This document shows, piece after piece, positions 15,974-25,088 of a stretch of 49,084 nucleotides of DNA. The DNA is from Ga0077527 sp049433545. GTDB taxonomy: Bacteria; Pseudomonadota; Gammaproteobacteria; Burkholderiales; SG8-41. The DNA lies in assembly GCA_049433545.1 (NCBI GenBank), contig JBMTEY010000003.1, forward strand, positions 1 through 49,084, in the 5' to 3' direction. Made by a program: the position numbers and the translations under genes. Each line of letters opens with the position of its first letter. Position 1 is the first letter of the stretch. The notes under the pieces were generated by a model that saw nothing but the letters and a program-made list of their open reading frames with translations, did no database searches and was not told the origin of the DNA.

Positions 15974-16840
15974 ATGAAAGTGGCATTCATCGGTCTGGGG
16001 GTCATGGGCGGTCCCATGGCCGGACACCTGGCCAGGGCGGGACATTCGGTCAGCGTTTACAACCGCACGCGGGCCAAGGTCCAGGCATGGGCGGCAACAC
16101 ACAACGGCACCGCGGCGGATACGCCGGCTGAAGCCGCAAAAGACGCGGAGATCGTGTTCAGTTGTGTCGGCAACGACAACGACGTGCGCGAGGTGACCAC
16201 AGGCGAGCACGGCGCTTTCAAAGGTATGAAGCCCGGAGCGATCTACGTCGACCACACCACGGCGTCGGCTGCGGTCGCCGTCGAACTGCATGCGGCGGCG
16301 AAGGCGCAAGGCCTGCATTTTCTCGACGCGCCGGTGTCCGGCGGCCAGTCGGGTGCGGAGCAGGGCATCCTCACGGTGATGGTCGGCGGCGATGAAGAGC
16401 CTTATGCGCGCGCCGAGCCGGTGATCCGCCATTTCGCGCGCGCGGTGACGCTGATGGGGCCGTCGGGATCTGGACAGAAAACTAAGATGGTCAACCAGAT
16501 CTGCGTTGCCGGCGTGATCCAGGGCCTGTCCGAGGGACTGGCCTTCGCGCTGCACGCGGGACTCGATGCCAAGCGCGCCGTCGATGTCATCTCCAAGGGT
16601 GCGGCGACCTCGTGGCAGATGGAGAACCGCGGCAAGACCATGATCGACGGCAAGTTCGATTTCGGTTTCGCGGTGAACCTGATGCGCAAGGACCTGCGCA
16701 TCGCGATGGAAGAAGCGCGCGCCAACGGCGCGCAGCTGCCATCGATTGCGCTGATCGACCAGTTCTACGCGCGGCTGCAGGAACAGGGCGACGGGCGCAT
16801 GGACACCTCGAGCCTGATCAAATTGCTGCTCAAGAAATGA
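15974..16840 (+). CDS. NAD-binding beta-hydroxyacid dehydrogenase (3-hydroxyisobutyrate dehydrogenase-like)
   Basis: A 288-residue dehydrogenase. The N-terminal Rossmann domain is KVAFIGLGVMGGPMAGHLARAGHSVSVYNRT. The substrate loop is FLDAPVSGGQSGAEQGILTVMVGG. The catalytic Lys sits in GSGQKTKMVNQI (about residue 173), with an all-helical C-terminal domain after it. It should oxidise a beta-hydroxyacid or reduce a tartronate-semialdehyde-like substrate with NAD(P). It lies 23 bases after the Bug receptor gene, in line with a catabolic operon. Confidence 0.93.
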   Translation: MKVAFIGLGVMGGPMAGHLARAGHSVSVYNRTRAKVQAWAATHNGTAADTPAEAAKDAEIVFSCVGNDNDVREVTTGEHGAFKGMKPGAIYVDHTTASAAVAVELHAAAKAQGLHFLDAPVSGGQSGAEQGILTVMVGGDEEPYARAEPVIRHFARAVTLMGPSGSGQKTKMVNQICVAGVIQGLSEGLAFALHAGLDAKRAVDVISKGAATSWQMENRGKTMIDGKFDFGFAVNLMRKDLRIAMEEARANGAQLPSIALIDQFYARLQEQGDGRMDTSSLIKLLLKK

Positions 16841-16850
16841 AGGATGGCGA

Positions 16851-17675
16851 TTGACTGAAAACACGCAGAAAAAAGCCGTGACGCCGATGCCCTCGGCGAC
16901 GGTGACCGTGGTACGCGACCACGGCGGCGGCATCGAAGTGCTGATGATGCGGCGCAATCTCAAGTCGGGCTTTGTGCCCGGCATGCACGTGTTTCCCGGC
17001 GGCGGCCTAGACGATGATGATTTATTTTTTAAAAACAACAAGTTATGTAATTGTCTCGACGACAGCGCGGCGAGCGCCGCGCTCGGACTGCAGCACGGTG
17101 GCCTGTGCTACTGGGTGGCCGCGATCCGCGAAGCCTTCGAAGAATCAGGACTGCTGCTGGCACGTGATGCGGCGGGACAATTCGTGCGTTTCGATGATGA
17201 CTCCGTCGCGGCGCGCTTCATCGAACACCGGCGCCGGCTCAATGCCGGCGAAGCCGCGTTCACCGAACTGATGGCGGTCGAGCAACTGCAACTCGCCGCC
17301 GATGCGCTTACCTATTTCGCGCACTGGATCACGCCGGTAGGTCTGCCGCGCCGTTACGACACGCGCTTTTTCATGGCGGAAGCGCCGGCCGGGCAGGAGC
17401 CGATCCAGGACGAGCGCGAAACCATCGCCGCCGAATGGGTGAGCCCGGGAGAAGCGCTGTCGCGCCACAAGCGCGGAGAATTCGAAATGCGCACGCCGAC
17501 CGTGCGCACGCTGGAGACTTTCGCCGATTACGCTAATGTCGCCAGTCTGCGCAAGGGCCTGTCCGAAAATCATACGATACGCACCATGCTGCCGCGCATC
17601 GGCAGGGACGGCAAACGCATACTGCCCGGCGAGCCGGGTTATGAAGAAGCCGGCGGCGAAGGGCGCGTGGCCTGA
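16851..17675 (+). CDS. NUDIX hydrolase, NUDT19-like architecture, with AT-rich internal segment
   Basis: A 274-residue pyrophosphohydrolase. The fold starts with ATVTVVRDHGGGIEVLMMRRNLKSGFVPGMHVFPGG. The catalytic NUDIX helix is AAIREAFEESGLLL (R-E-x-x-E-E-x-G). The two halves are separated by about 40 residues, an arrangement known in CoA-hydrolysing NUDT19/NUDT7-like enzymes. Within that insertion, DDLFFKNNKLCNCL is encoded by DNA far more AT-rich than the rest (17021-17058). The start is TTG at 16851 after AAGGATGG; no ATG in frame fits better. One base separates its stop from the next ATG, so coupling with the metallo-hydrolase is likely. Confidence 0.85.
   Translation: MTENTQKKAVTPMPSATVTVVRDHGGGIEVLMMRRNLKSGFVPGMHVFPGGGLDDDDLFFKNNKLCNCLDDSAASAALGLQHGGLCYWVAAIREAFEESGLLLARDAAGQFVRFDDDSVAARFIEHRRRLNAGEAAFTELMAVEQLQLAADALTYFAHWITPVGLPRRYDTRFFMAEAPAGQEPIQDERETIAAEWVSPGEALSRHKRGEFEMRTPTVRTLETFADYANVASLRKGLSENHTIRTMLPRIGRDGKRILPGEPGYEEAGGEGRVA
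17025..17050 (+). repeat. AT-rich short repeat, second copy inside a coding sequence
   Basis: TTTTTTAAAAACAACAAG followed by TTATGTAA. It shares the AAAAACAA and GTTA elements with copies at 2555 and 3992. It is in frame inside the NUDIX gene. Confidence 0.35.
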
Positions 17676-17676
17676 G

Positions 17677-18522
17677 ATGGCGTCGTCTGTCTTGCCGATC
17701 GTGCCGGGGCAAATCGTCGAGATCGCGCCCGACGTGCGCCGCATCACCGCGCCCAATCCCGGCGTGATGACCGGGCCCGGCACCAACAGCTACATCCTCG
17801 GCGACGACGAGCTGACGCTGATCGATCCCGGTCCGGAGATCGAAGCGCACCGCGATGCGCTGCTCGCCGCGGTCGGCAAAAAACTGCGCTGGATTCTGTG
17901 CACGCACACCCACCGCGACCATTCACCGCTGGCCAAGGCGATCAAGGCCGCCACCGGCGCGCAGATCCTCGGCTACGGCCGCGTGCCTGATGACGGACGG
18001 CAGGATGAGCAGTTCAAACCCGACCGCGCGCTGGTGGATGGCGATGTCGTCGACTGCGGCGTGTACAAGCTGCGCGCCGTGCACACGCCGGGACATGCCT
18101 CCAACCACCTGTGCTATCTGCTCGAAGGCCGCGGTGTGCTGTTCACCGGCGATCACGTGATGCAGGGCTCCACCGTGGTGATCTCGCCGCCCGATGGCGA
18201 CATGCAGGCCTATCTCGATTCGCTGGAACGCCTGAACACGCTCGACGTCGGCGCCTTCGCACCGGGCCACGGCCACGTTATCGAAACGCCGCAGGCCGAA
18301 GTGAAGAAACTGATAGCGCACCGGCTGAAGCGCGAAGAGAAGATTTTCTCCGCACTGAAAGAGGCCGGCACAGTCACGCTGGATGAACTGGTGCGCACCG
18401 CCTATGACGACGTGCCGGAGCGCATCCACAACGTCGCGATGCGGTCATTGCATGCGACGCTGATCCGGTTGGAAAAGCTGGGGCGGGCGGTGCGCGATGG
18501 GGTGCAGTGGCGCGCGGCCTGA
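17677..18522 (+). CDS. Metallo-beta-lactamase-fold hydrolase (LACTB2/GloB-like)
   Basis: A 281-residue hydrolase. The metal motif THTHRDHSPLA (HxHxDH, about residues 78-88), then HTPGHASNHLCY, LFTGDHVMQG and the final metal His in FAPGHGHVIE complete the di-zinc site. A C-terminal winged-helix-like domain (KREEKIFSALKEAGTVTLDELVRTAYDD) matches the LACTB2-type subgroup. It probably hydrolyses a thioester or phosphodiester. The start at 17677 directly follows the NUDIX stop. It converges with the hydroxyacid dehydrogenase gene, with 3 bases between stops. Confidence 0.92.
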   Translation: MASSVLPIVPGQIVEIAPDVRRITAPNPGVMTGPGTNSYILGDDELTLIDPGPEIEAHRDALLAAVGKKLRWILCTHTHRDHSPLAKAIKAATGAQILGYGRVPDDGRQDEQFKPDRALVDGDVVDCGVYKLRAVHTPGHASNHLCYLLEGRGVLFTGDHVMQGSTVVISPPDGDMQAYLDSLERLNTLDVGAFAPGHGHVIETPQAEVKKLIAHRLKREEKIFSALKEAGTVTLDELVRTAYDDVPERIHNVAMRSLHATLIRLEKLGRAVRDGVQWRAA

Positions 18523-18525
18523 CGC

Positions 18526-19494
18526 TCAGGATTTTTTCGGCTGGTTCCTGATCTCGACCGGTTTGCCCGCCGCGAACGCCGCGGCATTCTCGAACGCTTC
18601 GCCGAAGTAGGCCTCGTAAGTGCCTTGTTCCAGCCACGCGCTGTGGTTGGTGCACAGCGCGTTGTCAAGTTCGAGCAGCGGATGTTCGCCGTGCTGCACC
18701 GGCTCGTTTTCGTAGACGTCGGTGGCGGCCATGCCGGGGCGGCCGGCTTGCAGCGCCGAGACCAGCGCGCCGGGTGCGATCAGTTCGGCGCGCGCGGTGT
18801 TGACGAGCAGGGCGGTGGGTTTCATTTTTGCAAGATGCGCCGCTTGCACCAGCCCGCGCGTGTCTTTCGACAACCGCGCCATCACCACCAGTACGTCGGC
18901 CCGCGCAAAGAGGTCATCCTGGCTGGCGGCGGTGTCGTGGCCGGCGGCCTTGGCGGCGGCGAGCGAACCCTCGCGACCCCACACCAGCACGCGCATGCCG
19001 AAACTGGCGCCGGTCTGCGCCACCAGTTTGCCGATGGTGCCGAGGCCGAGGATGGCCAGCGTTTTGTCGTGCAGCCCGATGTTGAAACGCGAGCGCCAGA
19101 TGCCCTTGCGCATGGCGTCGGATTCGTGGGCGACGTCGCGCAGGCTGGCCATGATCAGCGCCCAGGTGTGTTCGGCGACGGTGTAGGGTGAGGCATGGCC
19201 GCCGGAGGCGATGGCGATGCCGCGCTCGTTGCAGGCCTCGACGTCGATGTGGTTGAAGCTGCGCCCGGTCTGGCTGAACAGTTTCAGCTTCGGCAGTTGC
19301 TCGATGATGCCGCGGGTGAAGCGCGTGCGCTCACGGACCGGCACGATGATGTCGGCGTCGCGCAGGTTGTTCACCAGTGTGGATTCCGGCGGCGCGACGT
19401 CTCGGAAGATGCGCACGTCGTGGCCGGCCAGCCGTTTCAGGCAGTCCAGCGAGGAAACAAGACCGTGGTAGTCGTCGGGGATGGCGATGATCAT
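18526..19494 (-). CDS. D-2-hydroxyacid dehydrogenase family protein
   Basis: A 322-residue NAD-dependent oxidoreductase. The Rossmann motif is TLAILGLGTIGKLVAQTGASFGMRVLVWGREGS (about residues 145-177). The catalytic Arg is in NTARAELI, the Glu in ATDVYENEP, and the His in CTNHSAWLEQGTYE. All three catalytic positions of the family are present. It reduces 2-ketoacids or oxidises D-2-hydroxyacids; specificity unknown. Starts in the gap shared with the divergent SDR gene. Confidence 0.93.
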   Translation of the reverse strand: MIIAIPDDYHGLVSSLDCLKRLAGHDVRIFRDVAPPESTLVNNLRDADIIVPVRERTRFTRGIIEQLPKLKLFSQTGRSFNHIDVEACNERGIAIASGGHASPYTVAEHTWALIMASLRDVAHESDAMRKGIWRSRFNIGLHDKTLAILGLGTIGKLVAQTGASFGMRVLVWGREGSLAAAKAAGHDTAASQDDLFARADVLVVMARLSKDTRGLVQAAHLAKMKPTALLVNTARAELIAPGALVSALQAGRPGMAATDVYENEPVQHGEHPLLELDNALCTNHSAWLEQGTYEAYFGEAFENAAAFAAGKPVEIRNQPKKS

Positions 19495-19567
19495 GGGCGG
19501 CAGTGTAGCGCGGAAGATGTGTCACAATCGCGGCCTTGACCGAAAAAACTGCGAAGGAAATCACGTT

Positions 19568-20341
19568 ATGGAACTGGGACTCAAGGGCAAAGTGGCAGCC
19601 GTCACCGGCGGCACCGAAGGCATCGGCGGCGCAACCGTGCGGCGGCTGGTTGCCGAAGGCGTGAAAGTCGCGCTCTGCGCGCGGCGCAAGGAACTGATCG
19701 ATGCCATGGTCGCCGAACTGAAGAAGCAGGGCGGCGACGTGCTGGGCGTGGTGGCCGATGCGTCCAAGGAAGGTGACATGGAGCGTTTCATCGAGGAAGC
19801 CGCAAAACACTTCGGCCGCCTCGACATCGTGGTCAACAACGCCGGCGGTTCGGGCCAGATCGCTTTCGACAAGGTCGATGATGATTTCTGGAACCTCGAC
19901 ATGGAAATCAAGGTCATGGCGCAGGTACGCACGACCCGCGCCGCAGTGCCGCACATGAAGAAGGTCGGCGGCGGCCGCATCATCAACCTCAACATGGTGG
20001 GCGCCAAGCAGCCCGGCGCCGCGATGTTCCCGACCACCGTCAGCCGTGCTGCCGGCCTCGCGCTGGCCAAGGGCCTGTCCAAGGAACTCGCCGCCGACAA
20101 CATCCTGGTCAACGTCGTCGCCGTGGGCAAGATCAAGTCCAAGCAGCAGGAACGGGGTGCTGCACGTAACAACAAGACCGTGGAGCAGCACTATGCCGAC
20201 ACCGGCAAGACCGTGCCGATGAAGCGCATGGGCGAGTCCGAGGAAGTGGCGAACGTGATTGCGTTCCTCGCGTCTGACGCCGCCAGCTACGTCACCGGCT
20301 CGTGCATCAACGTCGACGGTGGATTGTCCGGCGTGCTTTAA
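19568..20341 (+). CDS. Short-chain dehydrogenase/reductase-fold protein with degenerate active site
   Basis: A 257-residue protein. The cofactor motif is KVAAVTGGTEGIGGATVRRL (TGxxxGIG), followed by DIVVNNAGG and the C-terminal EEVANVIAFLASDAASYVTGSCINVDGG, all classic SDR. The catalytic region is atypical. Where Ser and YxxxK are expected, the sequence reads INLNMVGAKQPGAAMFPTTVSRAAGLAL, so Tyr and Lys appear to be replaced (T-TVS-R). It may bind NAD(P) without normal SDR chemistry, or belong to an atypical subgroup. The start at 19568 follows AAGGA. Confidence 0.9.
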   Translation: MELGLKGKVAAVTGGTEGIGGATVRRLVAEGVKVALCARRKELIDAMVAELKKQGGDVLGVVADASKEGDMERFIEEAAKHFGRLDIVVNNAGGSGQIAFDKVDDDFWNLDMEIKVMAQVRTTRAAVPHMKKVGGGRIINLNMVGAKQPGAAMFPTTVSRAAGLALAKGLSKELAADNILVNVVAVGKIKSKQQERGAARNNKTVEQHYADTGKTVPMKRMGESEEVANVIAFLASDAASYVTGSCINVDGGLSGVL

Positions 20342-20420
20342 CCCACCCCTGCCGCGCGATGCGCAACCAGCGTCGCGCGGCATCCGCGGCTCCCTGCAGC
20401 CGATCGTCGAAAGCCCGTAG

Positions 20421-21737
20421 TTGAGTTCATCCGCCTCTCCGCGCACCGCAGTGGCCGCGTGGCTGTTTGCCGTCGTGGTCCTGCTGGTTGCGCTGTCCAT
20501 CGCGTTCCCGGCTTATCCGCAATGGATCACCGGCGTCATCGCCTGGGGCGCCTGCCTGCTGTTGCTGCCTGGCCTGCCGCGGCGTCAACTGATCATGTCC
20601 CTGGTACTGGTGGTGCTGGGGGTCGCCGGCATCGTCTGGGGCATGGCGAGCGGCAAGCAGGGTCTGGTCTCGATAGCACTGGCACAGAACATTCCGCTCA
20701 CCGGTCTGCTGATCGCGGTGTCCTTCCTGCAGCTGATCGCCGTGCGCGCGGACACGGCAACCGAGCCGCTGCGCGTAGGGCCGAACGCACTGGGCAAGAC
20801 GCTGCTCGGCGTGCATCTCTTCGGCGCGGTGATCAATTTCTCGGCGGTGGCGATTTTTGCCGACCGCCTTAGCGCCTATCGCAAACTGACGCTGCAGCAG
20901 GCGATGGCGCTGTCCCAGGGTTTCATCATCGGCGCGACCTGGTCGCCGTTCTACGGGGCGATGGCGGCCGCGCTGACGGTGTCGCCGTCCGCAAGCCTGG
21001 TGCAACTCATGGCGTGGGGATTTTTACTGGCGATGGTCGGCCTGACCATCACCTGGTTCACGCTGACCTCGAAACGGCACGGCGAAGCGAAAGACTTCAT
21101 TGGTTATCCGCTGCATTTCGAATCGCTGTGGGTGCCCGCCGTGCTCGCTGCGAGCGTGCTGGCCGTGCACGAATGGCAGCCGCGCTGGTCGGTGCTGGCG
21201 GTGATTGCCACGCTGGCGCCGCTGGTGACCATCGTCACGCTGTTCGCGCGTGATCCGCTCGCCGCCATTCCCACCCTGCGCCAGCATGTCAACCGCAGGC
21301 TGCCGCTGATGAACGGCGAGCTGACGCTGTTCATGTCCGCTGGCGTGCTGTCGGCGGGCATGAGCGGCGCCATACACGCGCTGGATCTCGGCCTGCCCTT
21401 TACGCGTTTCGGCCCGTTCGAGGCGGGCATCGTGCTGGTGATCATGAATGTGTGCGCATGGATAGGCCTGCATCCGGTGATCCTGGTGTCGGTGATCGGG
21501 CCGTGGCTGCTGCCGCTGGATCCCGATCCGAACATGCTGGCGATGGTGTTCATGATGAGCTGGGGCGTGGGCCTGACGGCGTGTCCGACCTCGAACACCA
21601 TGCTGGTGATGGCGGGGCGCTACGGCCTGCCGTTCGGCAGGATGCTCAACGAGAACCGGCGCTACAGCCTGATGATGACCGCGGTGTGCATCGCGGGGCT
21701 CTACGCCTATGCGGCGGTCAAGGATATCGCCTGGTGA
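20421..21737 (+). CDS. Polytopic membrane transporter, family unclear
   Basis: A 438-residue integral membrane protein with about 11-12 hydrophobic segments. Segments include AWLFAVVVLLVALSIAFP, LIMSLVLVVLGVAGIVWGM, MALSQGFIIGATWSPFYGAMAAAL and MLAMVFMMSWGVGLTACPTSNTMLVMA. The repeated small-residue, Pro/Ser/Thr-rich segments ATWSPFYG and TACPTSNT resemble the inverted-repeat hairpin regions of ion-transporter (IT) superfamily carriers for dicarboxylates or citrate. That is an inference. The start is taken as TTG at 20421; a GTG near 20450 is an alternative. It lies 79 bases after the SDR gene and may be cotranscribed. Confidence 0.75.
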   Translation: MSSSASPRTAVAAWLFAVVVLLVALSIAFPAYPQWITGVIAWGACLLLLPGLPRRQLIMSLVLVVLGVAGIVWGMASGKQGLVSIALAQNIPLTGLLIAVSFLQLIAVRADTATEPLRVGPNALGKTLLGVHLFGAVINFSAVAIFADRLSAYRKLTLQQAMALSQGFIIGATWSPFYGAMAAALTVSPSASLVQLMAWGFLLAMVGLTITWFTLTSKRHGEAKDFIGYPLHFESLWVPAVLAASVLAVHEWQPRWSVLAVIATLAPLVTIVTLFARDPLAAIPTLRQHVNRRLPLMNGELTLFMSAGVLSAGMSGAIHALDLGLPFTRFGPFEAGIVLVIMNVCAWIGLHPVILVSVIGPWLLPLDPDPNMLAMVFMMSWGVGLTACPTSNTMLVMAGRYGLPFGRMLNENRRYSLMMTAVCIAGLYAYAAVKDIAW

Positions 21738-21761
21738 CGACGGCGCATTGCCTGACGCGCG

Positions 21762-22984
21762 TCAGTTCCGCCGCAGCGCATAGACCACCGCTTCAAAAAA
21801 CGTCCAGTCGTCGATCACTGCGCCGCCCAGCGGTTTCGGCTGCGCGCTCCACACCACGATCACGGTTTTGGCAGCAGGATTGATGTAGAGAAACTGGCCG
21901 TGTATGCCTTCGGCCGAAAACGCGCGGTCGCGCCGCGCTTCCGCCGAGGAGCCCGACCACCACAGGTAGCCGTAGTCCAGTGGCTTGCCGCCTTGAAGGA
22001 TTTTGGCGTGGTCGCTTCACGCACCCAGTCGGCGGGCAGTATTGTTTCCTGTCCGGCGCGGCCACCGTTGAGCACGAACAGGCCGAAGCGCCCGTAATCG
22101 CGCAGCGTCGCGCTGAATCCGCTGCCGCCGATTTCGGTGCCGCCGGGCGCATCCAGCCACCAGTTGGCGTCGGCTTCCATGCCGACCCGGCTCCAGATGC
22201 GTTCGTGCAGGTAGTCGGCCAGCGGTACCCCGGTGGCGCTGCGCAGGATTTCTGCGGCGACCTGGGTTTCGCCGGTGTTGTAGTTGTTGACGCTGCCGGG
22301 TGCAGCTGCCCGCGGCAGGCTCTTCATCACCGCCAGCGCGGCGCCGGGTTTTTGCGCGGTCTGCGCTTCAAGCAGGCGCCGCCGGTCGGAGGCGGCATCG
22401 GTGTAGGTTTCGTTCCAGCGCACGCCGGAGGCCATCATCAGCACCTCGCGCACCGTGACGCCCTCGTAGGCGCTGCCGGCCAGCGCCGGGACATGGCGGG
22501 TGACCGGGTCGGCGAGGCGGATTGTCCCCTGCTGCACGGCGGCGCCGATCAGCGTCGAGGTGATGGACTTGGCGATCGACATCGACATCCAGCGCGTGCG
22601 TTCGCTGTTGCCGTAACGGTAACGCTCCAGTTTGATGCGGCCGTCCTTGATCACCAGCAGTCCGGCGACGCGGTTCAGTTCCAGATAGTCTTCGAGGCGG
22701 TAACGTTTGCCATTCACGCTGAAGCGCAAGGTGGTCAGCGGAATGGCGGCGCGCGGCAGGGGCAACGGTTTTGACGAGCGCGGTATGGTGCGTACCGGAA
22801 ACAGCCGGTCGATGTTGCGGAAGGTGTGGACCGCCAGTTCCGGCGTCAGCACGCCATCGTAGATCTGGCGCACGCTGCCGATGGGCTCAGCGGCATGCGG
22901 GTAGGTGGTTTTGTCTGCCGGCTGCGCTATTGCCGGTATCAGCAGAGCAGCTGCCAGCAGCCAGGAATTAATTGCTGATTGCAT
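21762..22984 (-). pseudogene. Serine hydrolase (class C beta-lactamase-like), interrupted by one frameshift
   Basis: A signal peptide (MQSAINSWLLAAALLIPAIAQPA) precedes a beta-lactamase-fold serine hydrolase. The catalytic SxxK is SMSIAKSITSTLIG, and the YxN-like YNTGETQ motif follows. After EATTP the frame breaks. The correct continuation KILQGGKPLDYGYLWWSGS to the end FFEAVVYALRRN is in another frame and stops at 21762. The span is 1223 bases, one short of a multiple of three. A single missing base fits best between 22004 and 22005, where CC-AAAA would read CCG-AAA. Uncorrected, the protein ends in 36 unrelated residues with a stop at 21860. This may be true inactivation or an assembly error. 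Confidence 0.85.
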
Positions 22985-22999
22985 CCGGCGCGTGGCTGG

Positions 23000-24157
23000 C
23001 TACAGCCGGCTGAGGATTTCCGCACCCCTGGCCAGCGTCTCTTCCGATTTGGCGAAGCAGAAACGCAGCACGCGGTGCGTCGGCGGCTGGCGGTAGAACA
23101 CCGACACCGGGATCGCGGCCACGCCATGTTCCTTTGTCAACCGGATCGCGAGGTCGGTGTCTTTCTCGTCGCTGATCGCATCGTAGGCGAGGTTCTGGAA
23201 GAAGGTGCCGCGCGAGGGCAGGGGCTTGAAGCGCGAACCTTTGAGATGTTCGAGAAAGAAATCGCGTTTCTTCTGGTAGAACGCCGCCAGCTGCAGGTAG
23301 GCATCCCTGTTTTTCATGTATTCAGCGAAGACGTGCTGCAGCGGGCCGTTGGCGACGAAGGCGTTAAACTGGTGCACCTTGCGGAATTCCGCCATCAGCT
23401 CGCGCGGCGCGGCGACGTAGCCCATTTTCCAGCCGGTGACGCTGTAGGTCTTGCCGAAGGACGACACGAAGAAGCTGCGCTCGGCCAGTCCGGGAAAGCA
23501 GGCGACGCCCTGGTGTTTGTAGCCATCAAACACGATGTGTTCGTAGACCTCGTCGCTGATTAGCACGACGTTGGTCTTTTTCAACACGCCTTCGAGCATG
23601 CGCAGGTCTTCGGCCGAGAGCACGGTTGCCGTCGGGTTGTTCGGGGTGTTGAGCACCATGGCCTTGGTGCGCGGCGTGATCGCGGCTTCGACCGCGGCCC
23701 AGTCGATGCTGTAGTCGGGGTAGCGCATCTGCACGTAGACCGCCTTGCCGCCGTGGACCTCGACCGCGGGGCCGTAGCTGTCATAGGTCGGCTCGAACAG
23801 GATGACTTCGTCGCCGGGGCGGATCAGCGTTGCCAGCGCAGTGTAGATGCCGTAGGTGGCGCCGGGCAGGACGGTGACTTCATGTTCCGGGTCGTAGCGC
23901 GCGCCGTAGAGCGTTTCCATTTTCTCCGCGATCGCCTCGCGCAGCACCGGCACGCCGGCCATGGGCGGATACTGGTTGAGTCCGGCGTTGAAGTATTTGG
24001 TGACCAGCGCGCGCAGCTCGGGTGCGCATTCGAAGTCGGGGAAACCCTGCGACAGGTTGATCGCGTTGTTTTCGGCGGCGAGCCGCGACATCACGGTGAA
24101 GATGGTGGTGCCGACATTCGGCAGCTTGGATTCCAGGTGTCCGGCAAAGGTGGGCAT
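23000..24157 (-). CDS. PLP-dependent aminotransferase, methionine aminotransferase (YbdL)-like
   Basis: A 385-residue class I/II aminotransferase. Key blocks are INLSQGFPDFECAPEL near the N-terminus, LPGATYGIYTALATLIRPGDEVILFEPTYDSY, VLNTPNNPTATVLSAEDL (Asn contacting PLP), VLISDEVYEHIVFDG (Asp), and SFGKTYSVTGWKMGYVAAP, where Lys forms the PLP aldimine (about residue 236). The conserved Arg for the carboxylate is in RVLRFCFAKS. The sequence is closest in feel to the YbdL/KAT group acting on methionine, glutamine or kynurenine. Confidence 0.92.
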   Translation of the reverse strand: MPTFAGHLESKLPNVGTTIFTVMSRLAAENNAINLSQGFPDFECAPELRALVTKYFNAGLNQYPPMAGVPVLREAIAEKMETLYGARYDPEHEVTVLPGATYGIYTALATLIRPGDEVILFEPTYDSYGPAVEVHGGKAVYVQMRYPDYSIDWAAVEAAITPRTKAMVLNTPNNPTATVLSAEDLRMLEGVLKKTNVVLISDEVYEHIVFDGYKHQGVACFPGLAERSFFVSSFGKTYSVTGWKMGYVAAPRELMAEFRKVHQFNAFVANGPLQHVFAEYMKNRDAYLQLAAFYQKKRDFFLEHLKGSRFKPLPSRGTFFQNLAYDAISDEKDTDLAIRLTKEHGVAAIPVSVFYRQPPTHRVLRFCFAKSEETLARGAEILSRL

Positions 24158-24176
24158 TGTGTGCGGTAGGGGAGGT

Positions 24177-25088
24177 TCAGCAGGCGGCGATTTTAGCGCA
24201 GTCGCTGCGCGCCACCGCCTGGCCTTCGCCGGCCAGCGCGACGAAGTCCTCCGAGTAGTTCTGCAGCCGCCGCGTGAGGTGGGTGCGTTGTGCAGGGGTG
24301 AACAGCTTGTCCGCCGCGGCGTAAAACGCGGCGCGTTTTTTCCAGGACTCCTCGAAGGCGCGCGCCAGCTCTGGCGGACGGTTTTTTTCCCAGTTCAGCA
24401 GCCAGTCGCGGACGCGGGCCGAGAATCGTGCGCGGTCTTCGCGGCGCGATTCGAGCAGGGCGAGGAATTCGCGCTGCCGGCGCAGGCGGTCTTCGTGGCG
24501 CATGCGGTCGATGAGCGGCACTTCGCGCAGCAGTTCGGTCAGGCGCTGTTCCTGCGCATCGGTAAGCGTGCCTGCCCAGTCGCGCAGCCGCGACAGCGCG
24601 CGGCGTTCGGCGGCGCGGCGGCGCGCCGCCTCGTTATCGTCGCTGCGATGTTCCTGCAGGAATTTCCGGTTGTCCTTGTTGAGCTGGCGGCGAAAGGTCT
24701 CGATCTGCGTGTCGCTCAACGTGGCCAGCAGGTCGGCGGCATCCGCGGCGCTGCGCTCGGCGATTCGGGCATAACGCTGGCGCAGCCCGTCGAAGATCCA
24801 CAGCAGGTCATCGGCATTCAGTCCGCGCTGGGCGCGCTGCCGGATGTCGGCGATGAAGCGTGCGTATTCCGGAAGCTGTTCGCGGCGATGCCAGGCATGC
24901 AGCTGTTCGAAGCGCCGGGCGAAAGCGTCGCGCTGCGCGGGATCGAGGTCGAAATAGTCGTGCGCCATCCATGAGGCGACGCTGTCGAGGTGGCCGTAGC
25001 TGACGCGCACCATGCTGCAGCCGCCGGCGAGCAGCAGGCAGAGCAGGGCGAGGATAAGGCGCAGGGTGGCGGGGCGTAGCGCGGGCAT
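24177..25088 (-). CDS. Hypothetical lipoprotein, DUF6279-like
   Basis: A 303-residue lipoprotein. The N-terminus MPALRPATLRLILALLCLLLAGGCSMVRVSYGHLDSVASWM has a clear lipobox (LAGGC). The mature part is long, helical and very rich in Arg, Glu and Gln (about residues 50-290), with repeated LxxLRxxxxRY/EERL-like patterns. The pattern YGHLDSVASWMAHDYFDLDPAQRDAFARRF is typical of the family. It would sit on the outer membrane; function unknown. The start at 25088 overlaps the stop of the aldo/keto reductase gene (TGATG), implying coupling. Confidence 0.85.
   Translation of the reverse strand: MPALRPATLRLILALLCLLLAGGCSMVRVSYGHLDSVASWMAHDYFDLDPAQRDAFARRFEQLHAWHRREQLPEYARFIADIRQRAQRGLNADDLLWIFDGLRQRYARIAERSAADAADLLATLSDTQIETFRRQLNKDNRKFLQEHRSDDNEAARRRAAERRALSRLRDWAGTLTDAQEQRLTELLREVPLIDRMRHEDRLRRQREFLALLESRREDRARFSARVRDWLLNWEKNRPPELARAFEESWKKRAAFYAAADKLFTPAQRTHLTRRLQNYSEDFVALAGEGQAVARSDCAKIAAC

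Noticed and set aside
21762..22010. Selenocysteine in the serine hydrolase
   Set aside because: The break is a one-base frame shift, not a UGA in frame.
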